A stretch of 64,000 nucleotides of DNA from Combretum micranthum (taxonomy: Eukaryota; Streptophyta; Magnoliopsida; Myrtales; Combretaceae), in NCBI GenBank assembly GCA_024138025.1, contig JAMXBD010002243.1, forward strand, positions 124,001 to 188,000, written 5' to 3'. Positions 40,241 to 51,760 of this stretch are shown here, piece after piece. Position numbers and translations under genes: made by a program. The notes beneath the pieces are model-generated. The model was not told where the DNA came from. It searched no databases and saw nothing but the letters and a program-made list of their open reading frames with translations. Within the stretch, counting starts at the first letter, position 1. Every line of letters begins with the position of its first letter.

Positions 40241-40790
40241 TGTTAGGACTGCTTCACGTGCTGCTCACGAGCAAAGAATACCTAATATAAAATCCTAGGG
40301 TTTCTCTCTCCAATTGTTTAATCACTCACTCATCCTCTCGTGTTTGCTCTCTGGTAAACCCTAACCCTAATTCTTTCTCTCTATTTTGTTCTGCATGTTC
40401 TATTAATCTTGTTTATTTTCTTTGGTTGTTATTTGACAGGAACACAATGTTAAGAGGCCTTTTTGAGTAGGCTACACTCCTGAGATTTGTGTTCTAGGGA
40501 AGTAAAACTGTTCCTTCCTTTCTTTTTCATTCCCTTTTCTTGTATTACAACTAACATAGCTGTACTAAAGCTATTCTATAGCTGTATATTAGCTGTGCTA
40601 AATCTGTTACATGTATTCTATACAATCGGTATTTGAGAATCTGTTGTACTTAATCTGTTACAAATGTTTCGTACAATTGTAGTTGAGAATCTGTTACAAC
40701 AGATTCCTTTATGCTGTGTAATCCCTCAACCAGTTTGCTTGCTATCGATGCCTTGTTGAAAAACTTGTATTTCCTTTTTGGTTTGTAACA
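40241..40790 (-). repeat. 5' LTR of Reina-like element
   Basis: 550 bp. Differences from the left LTR include a 6-bp deletion near 40537 and scattered substitutions. It carries AAACCCTAACCCTAA (40356-40370), a perfect telobox on the plus strand. No clear iMet-type primer site follows it on the minus strand. Confidence 0.93.
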
Positions 40791-41784
40791 AAAAAGGAAT
40801 GAATAAAATAAAATAAGAACATACTCATTTATAATAACCTATGAGAATATAAAGTTTCTTCAAAATACTTGAAAAGAAATTGTCAAAGTTAAAGTCTTAA
40901 CAACTCAAAATGAATTGTTTTATGAAATAAGTTGTTGAGACACTACTGTAAGCCCTGGAAAATTTCAACAAATAATTCTAAAGATGAACTTAGGAAACAA
41001 AACCCTGAAAGTCACTCCGAGTTAAAACCGAACTTCGACGAGTCCCAAATCCGAACGAATCTAGAAATTCTGAGTTGTGAGAAAAATAAGAAACCTCAGA
41101 AACAAAATAGCAACCTAATATACTTCCATTCTAAAACCTTTAGGTACGACAAAATTTCATATTTAACTCTGACTTATAAATTCGGATAAAATATAGCCCT
41201 AAAATAAACTGCTAAGGAGTGAATAGTGATTGGCTTCGGGAAATAAAACTCAATCCAAAAGAATTCCGAGAACGTGGGGAAATATTCGATACTTACGAAA
41301 GTTGACCTCAAAATAAAACTCACTAATCAAACAAGTCATATAAGTGTGAAATATCAGTTTCTATTTTGGCAATGGTGTAAACCGGAAGGTTAACTAGGAA
41401 ACCTGAGTCTCCAAAAACTCCCAAGAAACTCAGTAACCTGGGTCCGGCAAACTCGTATTCATAAACCAAGGAGTTGGAACAAGAGAAAGGGTGTAATCGG
41501 TTCATATCAAGTCTTGGATGCTCGGGAAAGATGAGATCAACGGGCTTTCGACCTATCCTAATCTGTTCAAGTGCCAGTTTCGAAAAGCGCGCCCTAGGAT
41601 TTGAATGTTAAAAATATGTTTTTAACCCCGTTAGACTTATACTTCTAAAGGATCTCTAAGTTGTTAGTTTTACAAAATCTCAAATAGCTAGAATTATCTG
41701 ATTTTACAAATCTGTTCGTATTTCGTTGCTACCGATAATTGGTGAGTCTTTCAGTACGATTTAATATTATTAGTTACCTAAATT

Positions 41785-41794
41785 GTTATTATTA

Positions 41795-41838
<44 letters not shown>
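41785..41838. repeat. (ATT)n microsatellite
   Basis: About 17 trinucleotide units with one early TTG interruption, in the upstream part of solo LTR A-c. Confidence 0.9.
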
Positions 41839-42546
41839 TTTATAGGATATACCTTAGTTCTCCTAGTGATCGGATAGTACTTGGGCGAACTTTGGAAACC
41901 GGAGAACAAAGCCCTATATCGATCCGATTCCAGCTTAATGAGAGGAGCCTAGAAACCCTAGATCCGGCTTTCCTTCGATTTCATAATAAAAGAAATTTTA
42001 TAAAGTAAATGAATTTGAATTATTGTTCTAAAGTACCTTTTAAACCTTTGAAAGTTTTAAATTCGGGAATTTTTCAATTCCGGGCCTTCCCGAGCTCAAT
42101 TACGGAAAAGCGTGCCTCGGACCACGGATTCAGAAAAATGTTCCGGAATATTCATTAGAACCGTAATTTTATAAGGATTCCAAAAATATCAATTTTATAA
42201 TTTTCCGAGCTATAAAAATTACAGTTATAGCTTTTCCCGTGTTTTCGTTACAACCGGTAAAGTAGATGTCTTGTCTACTATTCACAAGTACAACCTATAA
42301 TACACACTACCCATACCCTATTCTTACATCCTTACAACTACTCATTATATTTTCTTTTCCAAGAAAAATTTGTTCCCTAAATAATTATTACAAATATTAC
42401 ATTTTATTACTTAAAATTACAAATTTTATCAAAATTCAAACTCCTCTCTCCCTTCCACTCATGTTGGCCGGCGCCCCTCTCCTCATTTCCCCCTCATTCT
42501 TGTTTTATTTTACTCCTTTTATTCAATCAAACCCTAATCCACTCAT

Positions 42547-42554
42547 TATATAAG
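42547..42554 (+). promoter_or_regulatory. TATA box of solo LTR A-c
   Basis: TATATAAG is followed by a CTCTCTCT-rich leader. It lies 1.6 kb into the LTR, leaving about 2.7 kb downstream. Confidence 0.5.
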
Positions 42555-43981
42555 CTTATGTTCTCTCTCTCTTCTCATTTTTCACTCTTTCAAAAATTGC
42601 AAAAGGTTGAAAACCTCTCTTCCTCCTCCCTTCTATGCCGTGACACACACACACACTAGCACACTCCCACAAGCTTGTTTCATCTTCTTTTCTTCTTCAA
42701 ATCATCCACTAGATGATGATTTCAAGCTTTGTTAGTCCTAAATCTTGTAATGGCAAGACCATTCTTGTGTGTTCTCCACCTTAAACCCCATGAGCAAATG
42801 CTAGGGATGAGAAAACACTAATACAAGAATCTCAAGCCATCACAAGAAGTGGATCTAAAGTTTAAATGAGTTTTTGTTAAGATATCTTCTAGTTCATGCA
42901 TGTAAACTAGAGATCTTATATATATTGTTGTTCATGCCATGAGATCCATTCATGGATTATATTTAGTAGATCTAAAGTTTAAACATTCACATCTTCATCT
43001 ATGTTCATGTTCATATGATTATTTTGATTTTCATGCATTGATGATCATAAAAAGTGTAGTCTTGATCATGTATAGAGGTGTTAGATAGTGGATCTTTGCA
43101 TTTAGGAAGCAAGAACATTGAAAAAGGAAGGACTTTGTCACATATGAAATGTTGAAAATTCGGATGAAATGGAAACCCTACTTTAAGGACCACCAAAACC
43201 ACTTTTGAACTCATATTTTATATGGAAAATGAAGGGTATGTGTAGTAGATATCTTGAAAGAATAATTTTCCTAAGTCTAGATGAGTTTAGGCATGATAGG
43301 AAGGTAAAACAAGTGGTGGAGTTAGAATGAAAAATATTGGTATGTTGATCAATGGGTAAAATTCGTAACTTAGGTTCATGCCTACAAGAACACTTGATAT
43401 TTAAGTCTAAATTGGATGTTTTATAAGCTAAATGAAGTCCTTAGATAATATATATATTGGAGCTTCAAATTTTTATGCATTAGACAAGTTTTTCTATAAG
43501 AAAAATGCAAGGAAATGAGATTTACAAAATTCGGATTTCTACAAGTAGCTAGTTTAAAAAGATGTTTATCAAATGAAAAATGTGGATTTTTATGCATGAA
43601 TGAAGGCCATGACTATTATAGACCTTGAGGACTTATTTTTAGATAGATAACAAGTGGGTTACAAGATTAAAAGTCAAAGAAACCCTAAGGAGCATGAAGT
43701 GGAAGAATAGCTTCTTAAGAAATAACCTTTATGGAACTTTCTAACACTTAGGAATTCATAAGAGTTTATTATCACAAAATCATTATGACCATGCATATAT
43801 TAAGTTCATGACATGGCATTCATGTTAGTAATTCATTCCTATACCATTCATGCATGAATCATCAACTAGGAACATTTTTTATCAAAAACGATACAATTTT
43901 TCGAAATCGGGAAAGTAATAGAACAGAACTGATCCCACTGTTCCATGGCCTTACTACTTTCAAAACTTTAAAATAATACTA

Positions 43982-44080
43982 GAAATAGGTAGATCTTTCG
44001 AAGTAGATAGAGATCGATATAAAATTTGCGAAATTCCGAGTTAAAATGACCAAGTTATGGCCGTTTTAAGGTGGGACTTC
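43982..44080 (+). repeat. Conserved ~95-bp block in family A LTRs
   Basis: The block runs from AGATCTTTCGAAGTAGATAG through GAAATTCCGAGTTAAAATG to GACCAAGTTATGGCCGTTTT. It is conserved in every family A copy: 9571-9660, 22496-22595, 26738-26830, 28943-29035, 32681-32775, 45507-45600, 49421-49515, and on the minus strand at 17451-17550 and 60104-60200. It always lies about 100 nt upstream of the mini-exon-like segment and is better kept than the sequence around it. Confidence 0.75.
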
Positions 44081-44175
44081 CGCAAATAGCGAGAATTCCG
44101 ATTTTTGTGTAGTTTAGATACACAGTTGATTTAGTTTAGTGATGAGATTCTTATTAGACTATTCTTATTTGGTAG

Positions 44176-44244
44176 GTGAACCCGAGTACGATGATACCAT
44201 ATCACCCGACCATCGTTATTAAGAGACCGGCGTACCATGGCCGA
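44176..44244 (+). other. Mini-exon-like segment, solo LTR A-c
   Basis: It follows GGTAG and precedes GTGAGT (44245-44250). The frame reads GEPEYDDTISPDHRY-stop, then TACCATGGCCGA, a good start context, before the donor-like site. Confidence 0.45.
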
Positions 44245-44701
44245 GTGAGTTCCTCTTCCGATTTCAATTTTTGCTTGTGATTGTAATGATAGTCACACTA
44301 GTTGTTAGGTGAAGATAAAAAGGAATGAATATGTATGACGGGGTTATTTGGGAATTATAAATTGTCTGATGTTGAAGTGTGAAATGAACCTTAAGAATTA
44401 TCGGAACAGGGTGTTAAGCTATTGATTGACTATCCAGTATTTGGTATTGAATGTCTGCAAATAATTGTTGGCCACCTAAACGAATTGAATTAATGAATAT
44501 TTGACTCAATTGTAATTGGATTCATTCATAACACGATGGGGATGGAGCATTAGCATTGGTTGGTTTTTCGTGATCCATAAAATGAGTACTTGTTGGTTAA
44601 TCGTGATCCATAAAACGACATATTGTCAGTTGACCGTGAGCTTAAACGGCGTCGTACCGCAGGATTCGTAAATCTGCTAACCCGGGATGGAGGGCGCAAA
44701 T

Positions 44702-44733
44702 CCATCCACATATGACTTCCGGATGGTCATATG
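44702..44733 (+). other. Interleaved inverted repeats (pseudoknot-like), A-c
   Basis: CCATCC (44702) can pair with GGATGG (44721), and CATATGAC (44709) with GTCATATG (44726). The order a-b-a'-b' is that of an H-type pseudoknot; the two 3' arms overlap by one base. Confidence 0.45.
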
Positions 44734-44826
44734 TTTGTTAAACTCACTTGTTGATGCATTTCACTTGGTTGTTTAATCACTTGGTTGAATGTGTTGTGTT
44801 AATTGTAATTCGGAAGTTCCATTCAC

Positions 44827-44843
44827 TAAGCTAGTGTAGCTTA
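44827..44843 (+). other. Conserved stem-loop TAAGCTA-GTG-TAGCTTA
   Basis: A perfect 7-bp inverted repeat with a 3-nt loop, within CACTAAGCTA...TATACCCC. The same structure is at 27578, 29783, 33608, 46434 and 47323, and on the minus strand at 16639-16655 and 59295-59311; a shortened form is at 23455. Confidence 0.6.
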
Positions 44844-45698
44844 TACCCCTATAGTTTCCTGTTGCAGTATGAGTACCTTTGGCTATCTCCGATGACCCGT
44901 GGACACCAGGTACAGATCTTAGATATTAAGGAGCTTTTGATGAGGCCGGGGCCTAAATATTAGAAATGGACTCTAATTCCGTTTTCCGAACTGGTATTTA
45001 AAGGGAAATGCAAGGAAATGTGTGGATTGAGAATTGGTAACTGGTGCTATCGGGGGTATGCCCCTTAGATCATGTAATAGAATAATTCTCTGTATGACGA
45101 TTATGATTTACATTCTTACTGCTGTGTATATCTCTTTAAGCTACTATGAAGCAAAGTATGATCTACAAATGTGGAGAGCGAGCCTTACACTCGATGTTTA
45201 AGCTCATGGGGAGACTAGGGTTGTCTTACGTGAGATTAAATGTTGAGTGTGGCGGACTGTCACGTGTAGGGCTCACTTTGGGGCGTGACAACTACCATTA
45301 GAATTTTTGCATATAAAGTGAGCTTATTTATATACTCAAAGGATTTATCAATTATATATATAATATATCTATATATATTTTTAAAGGATTTTTTAATGAA
45401 GTTGAGTTAGAAAATGGTTTTGCAAAAATCTAGAAATATTTGTTTTAAATCTGTACCCAACGTTTTCGGAACCCAAATTACCTTATATGACAAAGATAAC
45501 ATTAGAAATGGATAGATCTTTTCGTATAGATAGAAAACGGTACACTATATGCGAAATTTAAAGTTAAAATGAGCAAGTTATGGCCATTTTAAATTAGAAT
45601 TTCATTCTATACGAATTTGACGACCAAAGTGAAATAGAATTCGAAAGTTTAAGTGGAATTTTTACAAAATACTCATCTCGGGTATTTCTTTTTTCTAG

Positions 45699-45765
45699 AT
45701 GACGAAAGATACCAGATTACCCTTCCTAAGGATTACTACGACTAAGAAGATCGCAAAATGGACGA
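45699..45765 (+). other. Mini-exon-like segment, L3
   Basis: It follows TTTCTAG and precedes GTGAGT (45766-45771). The frame reads DDERYQITLPKDYYD-stop, then AAATGGACGA before the donor-like site. Confidence 0.45.
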
Positions 45766-47199
45766 GTGAGTTATTCCTTTTAATTTCGTTACCTTGCTTG
45801 TGCTTGTAAAATAGTGGCATTAGCATACTAAGAAAAGATAAAAATGGATATGTATGGGAATTTGGGGATATGTATATATGTGATTCTTGTTTATGCGTGA
45901 AATAAGAATTAAGAATATCGCAACTTCAAACTGCATGTTTAAGTGTTTTTGTTTACTTACTTGTATGACTGCTTATTATTTGCTAAATTGATTGATCACC
46001 CCCTAATAAACCTTAATAAGGTTTGGCTTAAGGAAAATAAAATACTCACGCATAGCATCCATCGAGTCACATCTCTTTCGGAAGGCTACTACTCCTACGC
46101 ATAGAGTTGGATTGGTTGTTATCGTGCTGTGACACGAGCCATGTTCCTTCTTAGAGAATCCAAATTGCTCAAGGAATGCGACTCTAGGTTCAGAGCTGAG
46201 CCAACCGAATGCTTTGGGTGGGGACCTGAGGACTAGCAGTAGAAGATCGAGGATCTTTATCACCGATTCCCTAACCTTCGATACAGAGGGGTAAATCCAT
46301 TCTATATATGGTTTCCAGATAACTACATATATTTGCATAATCACGTAAATGTTGCATTGTATGCATAGCATATGTGTGAAAATTTAAATGAACTTGTTTG
46401 AAAACATGGTGTGAATGAAAAGAAATATCTCACGAAGCTAGTTGTAGCTTATACCCCTATAGATTTTGTTGAAACAAGTATACCCGTGGCTTAAATTGAG
46501 GATCATGATGTTAAGGAAGTCATGGAAGGATGTTAAGCTTCTATGAAGGAAATGGAAACATAAGATGGAGTTATTTTATAAGGTTCCTTATATGAAATGT
46601 ATGCTATGTTAGTGTTTTAGAAATTCTAAAAAGTGTATTTATCTTGATTTGAAGACAATAGAGGGATATACCCCTAAGAATTGAAATTTACCATATTTAT
46701 GTTTTATGATAAGTATTCTCTTTGCCTTGTTACTTTACTATTATCAATATAAATTCCGCTACTCCGATGTGTTCTCTTGGTTGTACGCCTTGTACATGAT
46801 ATGGAAGCCTTTACGTGACTAAGGTAGTCATTCCTAGGCTTTAGTATTGTATACGGTGAATTGCCACGTTTAGGATGCCCCTCGGGGCGTGATAGTCACT
46901 CTAAAGAATGTATGAATAATTTGACCTAAGCAAAAATAAATTGGTCATGCATCGCATCGGACAAGTTGCATTTGGTAGCGTCCTACTCCTACGCAGGTCG
47001 ATCGGCATGGTCCAAGGACTCGTTTGGATAATGAGACCCGGTATCAGAGCTCATTTCTAGGGAACTAAGGCACACCGGGGATGCATTACATGTATGAGCC
47101 TAACCGAGTCGAGTGCTATGAGCCTGGGGGGCTTGGGGACTAGCAGCAGGTCATGTAAACTTTCAATACCATCTCTAACCTTAGATACGGATGGCGTAA

Positions 47200-47233
47200 A
47201 TCCGTTCTGTATACGGGTTCCGGATACCCATAC
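47200..47233 (+). other. Interleaved inverted repeats (pseudoknot-like), L2a
   Basis: ATCCG (47200-47204) pairs with CGGAT (47221-47225). GTAT-(AC)-GGGT (47209-47218) pairs with ACCCATAC (47226-47233) with a 2-nt bulge. Position and order match 44702-44733 but both stems have different sequence. Confidence 0.45.
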
Positions 47234-50064
47234 ATAATTGTTTGCTCATGTGTTTGTTCATGTATAGCATATGGGTGATTTATAACTTGCTTGTTATGGT
47301 ACGAAATTAAGGGAACTCTCACTAAGCTAATGTAGCTTATACCCTAATAGATGTTTGAATAAACAGGTTAACTCAAGAATGCTACGTGGGAACCGAGATG
47401 GTTGGAGTCGAGTATGACTTTGCGATTCCAGCAGGAAGTAAGAATACTTGATCATATTAGATAGGTTTTGCGAATTGTCTTGTAATAGTTTGTGTAGCGA
47501 AATCTTTGATGAATTGTAATTGAAGTATAGTGAATTGTATTTCCTTTACATTATTACTCAAGTTGTATCAATATAAAATGTATCAATCTGATGTGTCTCC
47601 TCCATGTGTTAGATGCCTTGTACATAGTATGGAAGCTTTCACATGACTGAGGCAGTCATTCCTAGGCTTTAATATTATGTACGACAAACTGTCACGTTTA
47701 GGGTATCCTTCGGGGCATGACAAGCTACCCTTTTTTTTTAATTTCATTTTAAGTGTCTTTAACTCCTCATATCTCTCTATACATACCTTCTCTCATTCAC
47801 ACCTTTAACCCTTTTATCATTCTTTGCAATTTTCATCTCTATTTCCTCTCTTTCTCTCTTCATTTGTTCTTATTCTTGCAAGAAAAACTTGCTGCCCCTA
47901 TCATATATGTGAGCTCCCACACATATTTCTTTAAGATCCTTAGGTAAAACTCTTCTTCAAAGCTTCCATAGTTGATGTCGGTAGGGTATAGTGAGAGTTT
48001 CATGCATCAAATGACTTTCTATAAGCTTAAAAGCTAAGGATGATGATGCCAAAATGAAACACTCATCTTACCTATGATTATTCTCTTGTGTCTTATTATT
48101 TTCTTGTTAAAAATGGTTATATTTTGTAGATCTAACTTTTATGTAACTTTGATTATGCTTATATTTAGATCTATGAGTTTATAGTTTATTACCATGGATT
48201 TCTCTTATATTTAAGTTCATAGTAGGTGTAGATCTAGGTTTTGAACTTAAAAAAAATGGTGAGATTCATATCTAGGCAAAACCAATATTTAAAAACAACT
48301 TTCCAAGTGTCAAAATGGAAGTTTTACTTGAAATAATGAAGGCTTAATGGGTATATATCATCAAGATTTCATTTTACATGATTCAAATGTGATTTTCAAA
48401 GATTATTTTTCAAAACTAAGATTCTATTTTCGGATCTAGACCAAGGCATAATTTAAAAACATGTTTTCTAACTCAAAAATAAAGATTTTATTCAAGATAT
48501 GGAAGGCTCTTAAGATAGGATATGTAAAGGATGAATTTTCATGAGTTTAGATGGATTTTATCAAAAGATATGTCCATAAACAAGTTTTGTAAATTCGGAT
48601 CTAAACCAAGACCAGTTTTGGAAACCTATTTTTTAACACCAAAATGAAGGATTTGTTTAAAATATGAAAGGCTTATGGAATAGTCATCAATAGGAGATAT
48701 TTTTGATAAGTAAATGGTAGATCTACTAATAGAGATTCTCAAAATAGGAAGAGATTACAAAATATAAAATTTGAGTTTTATCCTAACCTTATGAAATTCG
48801 TAGCTAGGAAATGATGATATGAAAACCCCTATTTTCCAAACTCAAAATAGAAGTTTTATTAAAATAATGAAGTCCTTAGTGGTTAGGTATGGTTGAACCT
48901 TAATTTTCTAAATATCAAATGAGTTTTCTTAAAGGAATCACTACAAGAATAATTTTTACAAAATGCGGATTTTGGGATGAATCATATTTAAAAACATGTT
49001 TACAAAGTGTAAAATGGAAATTTTTATTGAAGAATAAAGGCCTTAAGGAATATACATAATAAGGACTTAATTTTAACAAGAATAAATAAATTTTATCAAG
49101 GAATTTTTCTAAAAAACAAGTGGGAATTGTCAAGAATACAAGACTAGCTTTTCTAAGTTGATTCTTCATAAAGTCTTACAAGGAAAAAGTTTTCTAAAAA
49201 TTTCTTTTATTAAATATCATCAAGGACATGTACATATACATCTCATGACATATCATTCATGATAGTAACTTGTTCATATTGCATGTATACTTGCTTTAGA
49301 TAATAGAAACTTCATGAACTTTCACCAAATCAATTTTCCAATTTGGTTTTCGCTACTGATTTGAACTGATCAAATCTTTTAGAAGCTTCAAAGTTTTCAA
49401 AACTGAAATATGATATTATAAATAGATAGATCTTTCGAAGTAGATAAAAATCGGTATATATTTTGCTAAATTCTAAGTTAAAATGACCAAGTTATAACCG
49501 TTTTAAGTTAGAATTCCTGAGTAGAATGAGAATTACGAATTTGATAGTTTGTATGAGATAATGTAATATACAAAATAATTTTAAGTGATAAGTGTTCACA
49601 AGCTACTAGATTCTAATATGCCTTTATGTTGATGTTAAAAATAGGTTAAGTTTGATCAATTTTGTGTTAGAACAAGATTGGCATCAATTGGATCAATTTC
49701 ATTAATTTCTGCAATGAAGGCTGGCATCTCTGATGAAGAACACCGCCGGCCTAGGTTTTAAATTTTCCAGCGTGCTCTGTAACAGATTGTACGCCGCCTC
49801 CTGGAAAATCTACGCCGCCGGCTTATGGACAGCATAGGATGGGAACAGTTAACGCTGGGAGGAAAGCTGCCGGCATTCATAAGATTTCTTCTCAACATCG
49901 GCATGAAAACCGCCGGCGTAGGTCAAAGATTTGCCGGCGCACGATGGGAGAATTTGAATTATGGAGATCAAAGCCTCGACGAACGCTGCCGGCATTCGTG
50001 TAGATCTTGCTAGCGTATGGTGTAAGCCGGCAAAATTTGCAAGTACGCCGCCAGCCCTAATTTC

Positions 50065-50072
50065 TATAAATA
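50065..50072 (+). promoter_or_regulatory. TATA box of family B 5' LTR
   Basis: TATAAATACGAGA lies about 0.5 kb into the LTR; identical context at 57016 and 4472. Confidence 0.7.
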
Positions 50073-50610
50073 CGAGATGCAAAAATCATTTTCGACAGAT
50101 TTTTCTTTATATCATTTCTCCTTCGTGAAAGAGAGTCTTGGAGAGTTCTTAGAGATATATGCTTGGAAAATCATCGGGAGAATATTTTCTGATCCAAAGT
50201 AAGTAATCTTAATCTTTTCATTGGGATTCTCTACAAATTCATACAAGTTTCTTAGGGTTTGGTTGAATTTTTATATGAAGGTTTTTGGAGAAAAACCCTA
50301 GCACGTGTAAGATCAGTGAATTGGTGAATGCGAGACGGGTTTTAGCTATTCAAAATAGTAAGTAAATCTCCTCTATTATAGATTCCAACAAAATACGATC
50401 TAAACAATCCTTATATGTTCTTAATGTATTGCGAATTAGGATTTTGGTGAAAATATTTGGTGATTGTGGAATTTTGTGCGGTTCCTTATTATTCTTGAAG
50501 ATGATTGTGGAGTTTGATCGGAATAGACGGTGCAGATAACGGAGATTTCTTTTCAGGTTAAGATTTTTGGAGAATTCATGTTTGTTAAGATACTGCGATC
50601 ATGTCTGTTA

Positions 50611-50626
50611 ATATATATATATATAT
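50611..50626. repeat. (AT)n microsatellite in 5' LTR
   Basis: Eight AT units directly before an acceptor-like TTGTTACAG; 21 nt long in the 3' LTR (57529-57549). Confidence 0.85.
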
Positions 50627-51748
50627 TATTGTTACAGGATATTTGGAGTTTATGAAACTGTTATTGATGTGGATATAGGAGTTGGTGGAGTTTGGGTTGA
50701 CTTTGTGTTGTTGGTATCAAATTCAGAGGATTTGATTTATATTCCTTTGATTTAGAAAGTACGACCAATCCATTGTTTGTTGTATGTGCTTGTAGATTAG
50801 AATTTTTGTGAATGGATGTAGGAACAGAATTGCATAATGAACTTAATAAATATTCGGCTTAATAATTGTCTGTCTGGTTGTGGTTGGCTTTGACCAGTAG
50901 ACCTGGCAGACAGTGATACTGGTGAGGTACCCTGATGATCTTCTTGTGAGGTTGTTCCGAGTGGACTCGTGCTAAGAAATGATTCCAGTAGAATTTAGGT
51001 GTTCAAGAATTGGGATGTTTGGGGAGTACCCACTCATCCATATATATGTATATGATTACTTACTTTCAAAATCGGTTGGTTGTTTTTAAAGTAGAGTCTG
51101 AGTTACTCTGAGTTCGGAATTTATGTATACTGGATTCTGAACTGTGTTGTTTTGCTGGACTAAAATTGATAATAAACTGTTGTATGCATTTAGTTTAGTT
51201 ACCTTTATTTATACTTGTTGTTTGTGCATAACCTTGCTTGAACTGGATTGGATATTATCGTATTAGGCTTCGCCGCTCATTCTATTATATTTCAGATACA
51301 GGTGATGATAGCGTGATATATGATCTATCGGGTTTTGATATCGTCTATGAGGATGGGGATAGCGTTAGCGGTCCTGACTACCCTGCTAATGACTAGTTGT
51401 ATAGTCATAGATGATATAGGATGGATCACAGAAGACTTTTTATGTCTAATTTATATTTTGTTCATTGAACATTTAAGTTGTATTTGGAGTTTTCTTGTGG
51501 TGATAGTCTTAGGGTATGGTTTGACTTATTGACCTGCAGTTATGTCAACAATGTCCAGTTTGCTGATTATGGAGATTATATTCTTATCATATGATTTATT
51601 TATGATTACCACATGTCTTATTTTATACCTTGTGAGTTATTCAGGTGTTATTTAGGTTATGTGTCGAAATTATAGCCTTAGCGTGTCCTAATCAAGAGAG
51701 GACACTTGGCAGGTTATAATGCCTTATTTTAGGGCGTTACAGCTTAAT

Positions 51749-51760
51749 TGGTATCAAAGC
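51749..51760 (+). promoter_or_regulatory. tRNA-iMet primer binding site
   Basis: TGGTATCAAAGC is one mismatch from the iMet complement. It lies 8 nt after the LTR end, as in L8. Confidence 0.88.

Larger units (their letters stand above)
35298..40790 (-). mobile_element. Reina-like chromovirus, full-length but decayed
   Basis: This is a 5,493 bp minus-strand element with LTRs of about 0.55 kb, flanked by AAAAA on both sides (35293-35297 and 40791-40795). It was inserted into L3; the empty site is visible in L4 at about 32305-32315. Gene order on the minus strand is gag (one zinc knuckle), protease (DSGA), RT, RNase H, integrase and chromodomain. Small size, short LTRs and a chromodomain close to the 3' LTR fit the plant Reina clade of chromoviruses; the clade call rests on recognising the RT/IN motifs, not on a tree. 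By eye the two LTRs differ at about 11 positions plus a few indels, about 2%. Both coding regions are broken. Confidence 0.93.
40947..45290 (+). mobile_element. Family A solo LTR A-c (subfamily c)
   Basis: This is an uninterrupted 4,344 bp LTR from TGTAAGCCCTGG to TTGGGGCGTGACA. It has a perfect 5-bp duplication ACTAC (40942-40946 and 45291-45295), inserted in L3. Having no insertion, it is the best reference for the family. Landmarks in order: (ATT)n at 41785, TATA at 42547, subrepeats 43150-43700, the conserved block 43982-44080, the mini-exon-like segment 44176-44244, the pseudoknot-like repeat 44702-44733, the stem-loop 44827-44843 and a TTGCAG acceptor-like site near 44867. No coding domain of gag or pol is present. 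Confidence 0.93.
10046..46894 (+). mobile_element. Family A LTR copy L3 (subfamily b), interrupted
   Basis: It starts TGTAAACCCTTGG at 10046 and ends CGGGGCGTGATA at 46894 (CA to TA). Its own parts are 10046-11267, 34065-35297, 40796-40941 and 45296-46894, about 4.2 kb. L4, the Reina-like element and solo LTR A-c fill the gaps. The empty target is visible in L1 at 63770-63800 (GGTTGGTCACTC), which shows where L3 entered L2a. The flanks are GTTGC (10041-10045) and GTCAC (46895-46899), two transitions apart. It is read as a solo LTR. Confidence 0.82.
3965..47722 (+). mobile_element. Family A LTR copy L2a, interrupted
   Basis: It starts TGTAAGCCCCGG at 3965 and ends GGGGCATGACA at 47722. Its own sequence is 3965-4018, 6264-10045 and 46900-47722, about 4.66 kb, a normal LTR length for the family. 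The rest is two insertions, a family B solo LTR and L3. The flanks AGTTG (3960-3964) and AGCTA (47723-47727) fit one ancestral AGCTG with one transition each. No internal retroviral sequence belongs to it, so it is best read as a solo LTR. Confidence 0.85.
49562..51741 (+). repeat. 5' LTR of family B element
   Basis: 2,180 bp, TGTAATATAC...GGCGTTACA. The upstream 0.5 kb is rich in CCGGC/GCCGGCG words (about 49740-50060), then TATAAATA at 50065. It contains donor-like CAAAGTAAGT (near 50195) and acceptor-like TTACAG (50632-50637) and TTTCAG (51290-51295), then a GD...PDYPAND-stop frame (51301-51396). Confidence 0.95.

Noticed and set aside
49825..50082. ORFs in the CCGGC-rich block (also 4218-4466 and 56767-57079)
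   Set aside because: Frames are not kept between the three family B LTRs. The block looks regulatory, not coding.
51320..51532. Hydrophobic ORF repeated at 58240-58452
   Set aside because: It is identical because the LTRs are identical. The frame is not kept in the diverged solo LTR at 4019-6258, whereas the overlapping GD...PDY frame is.
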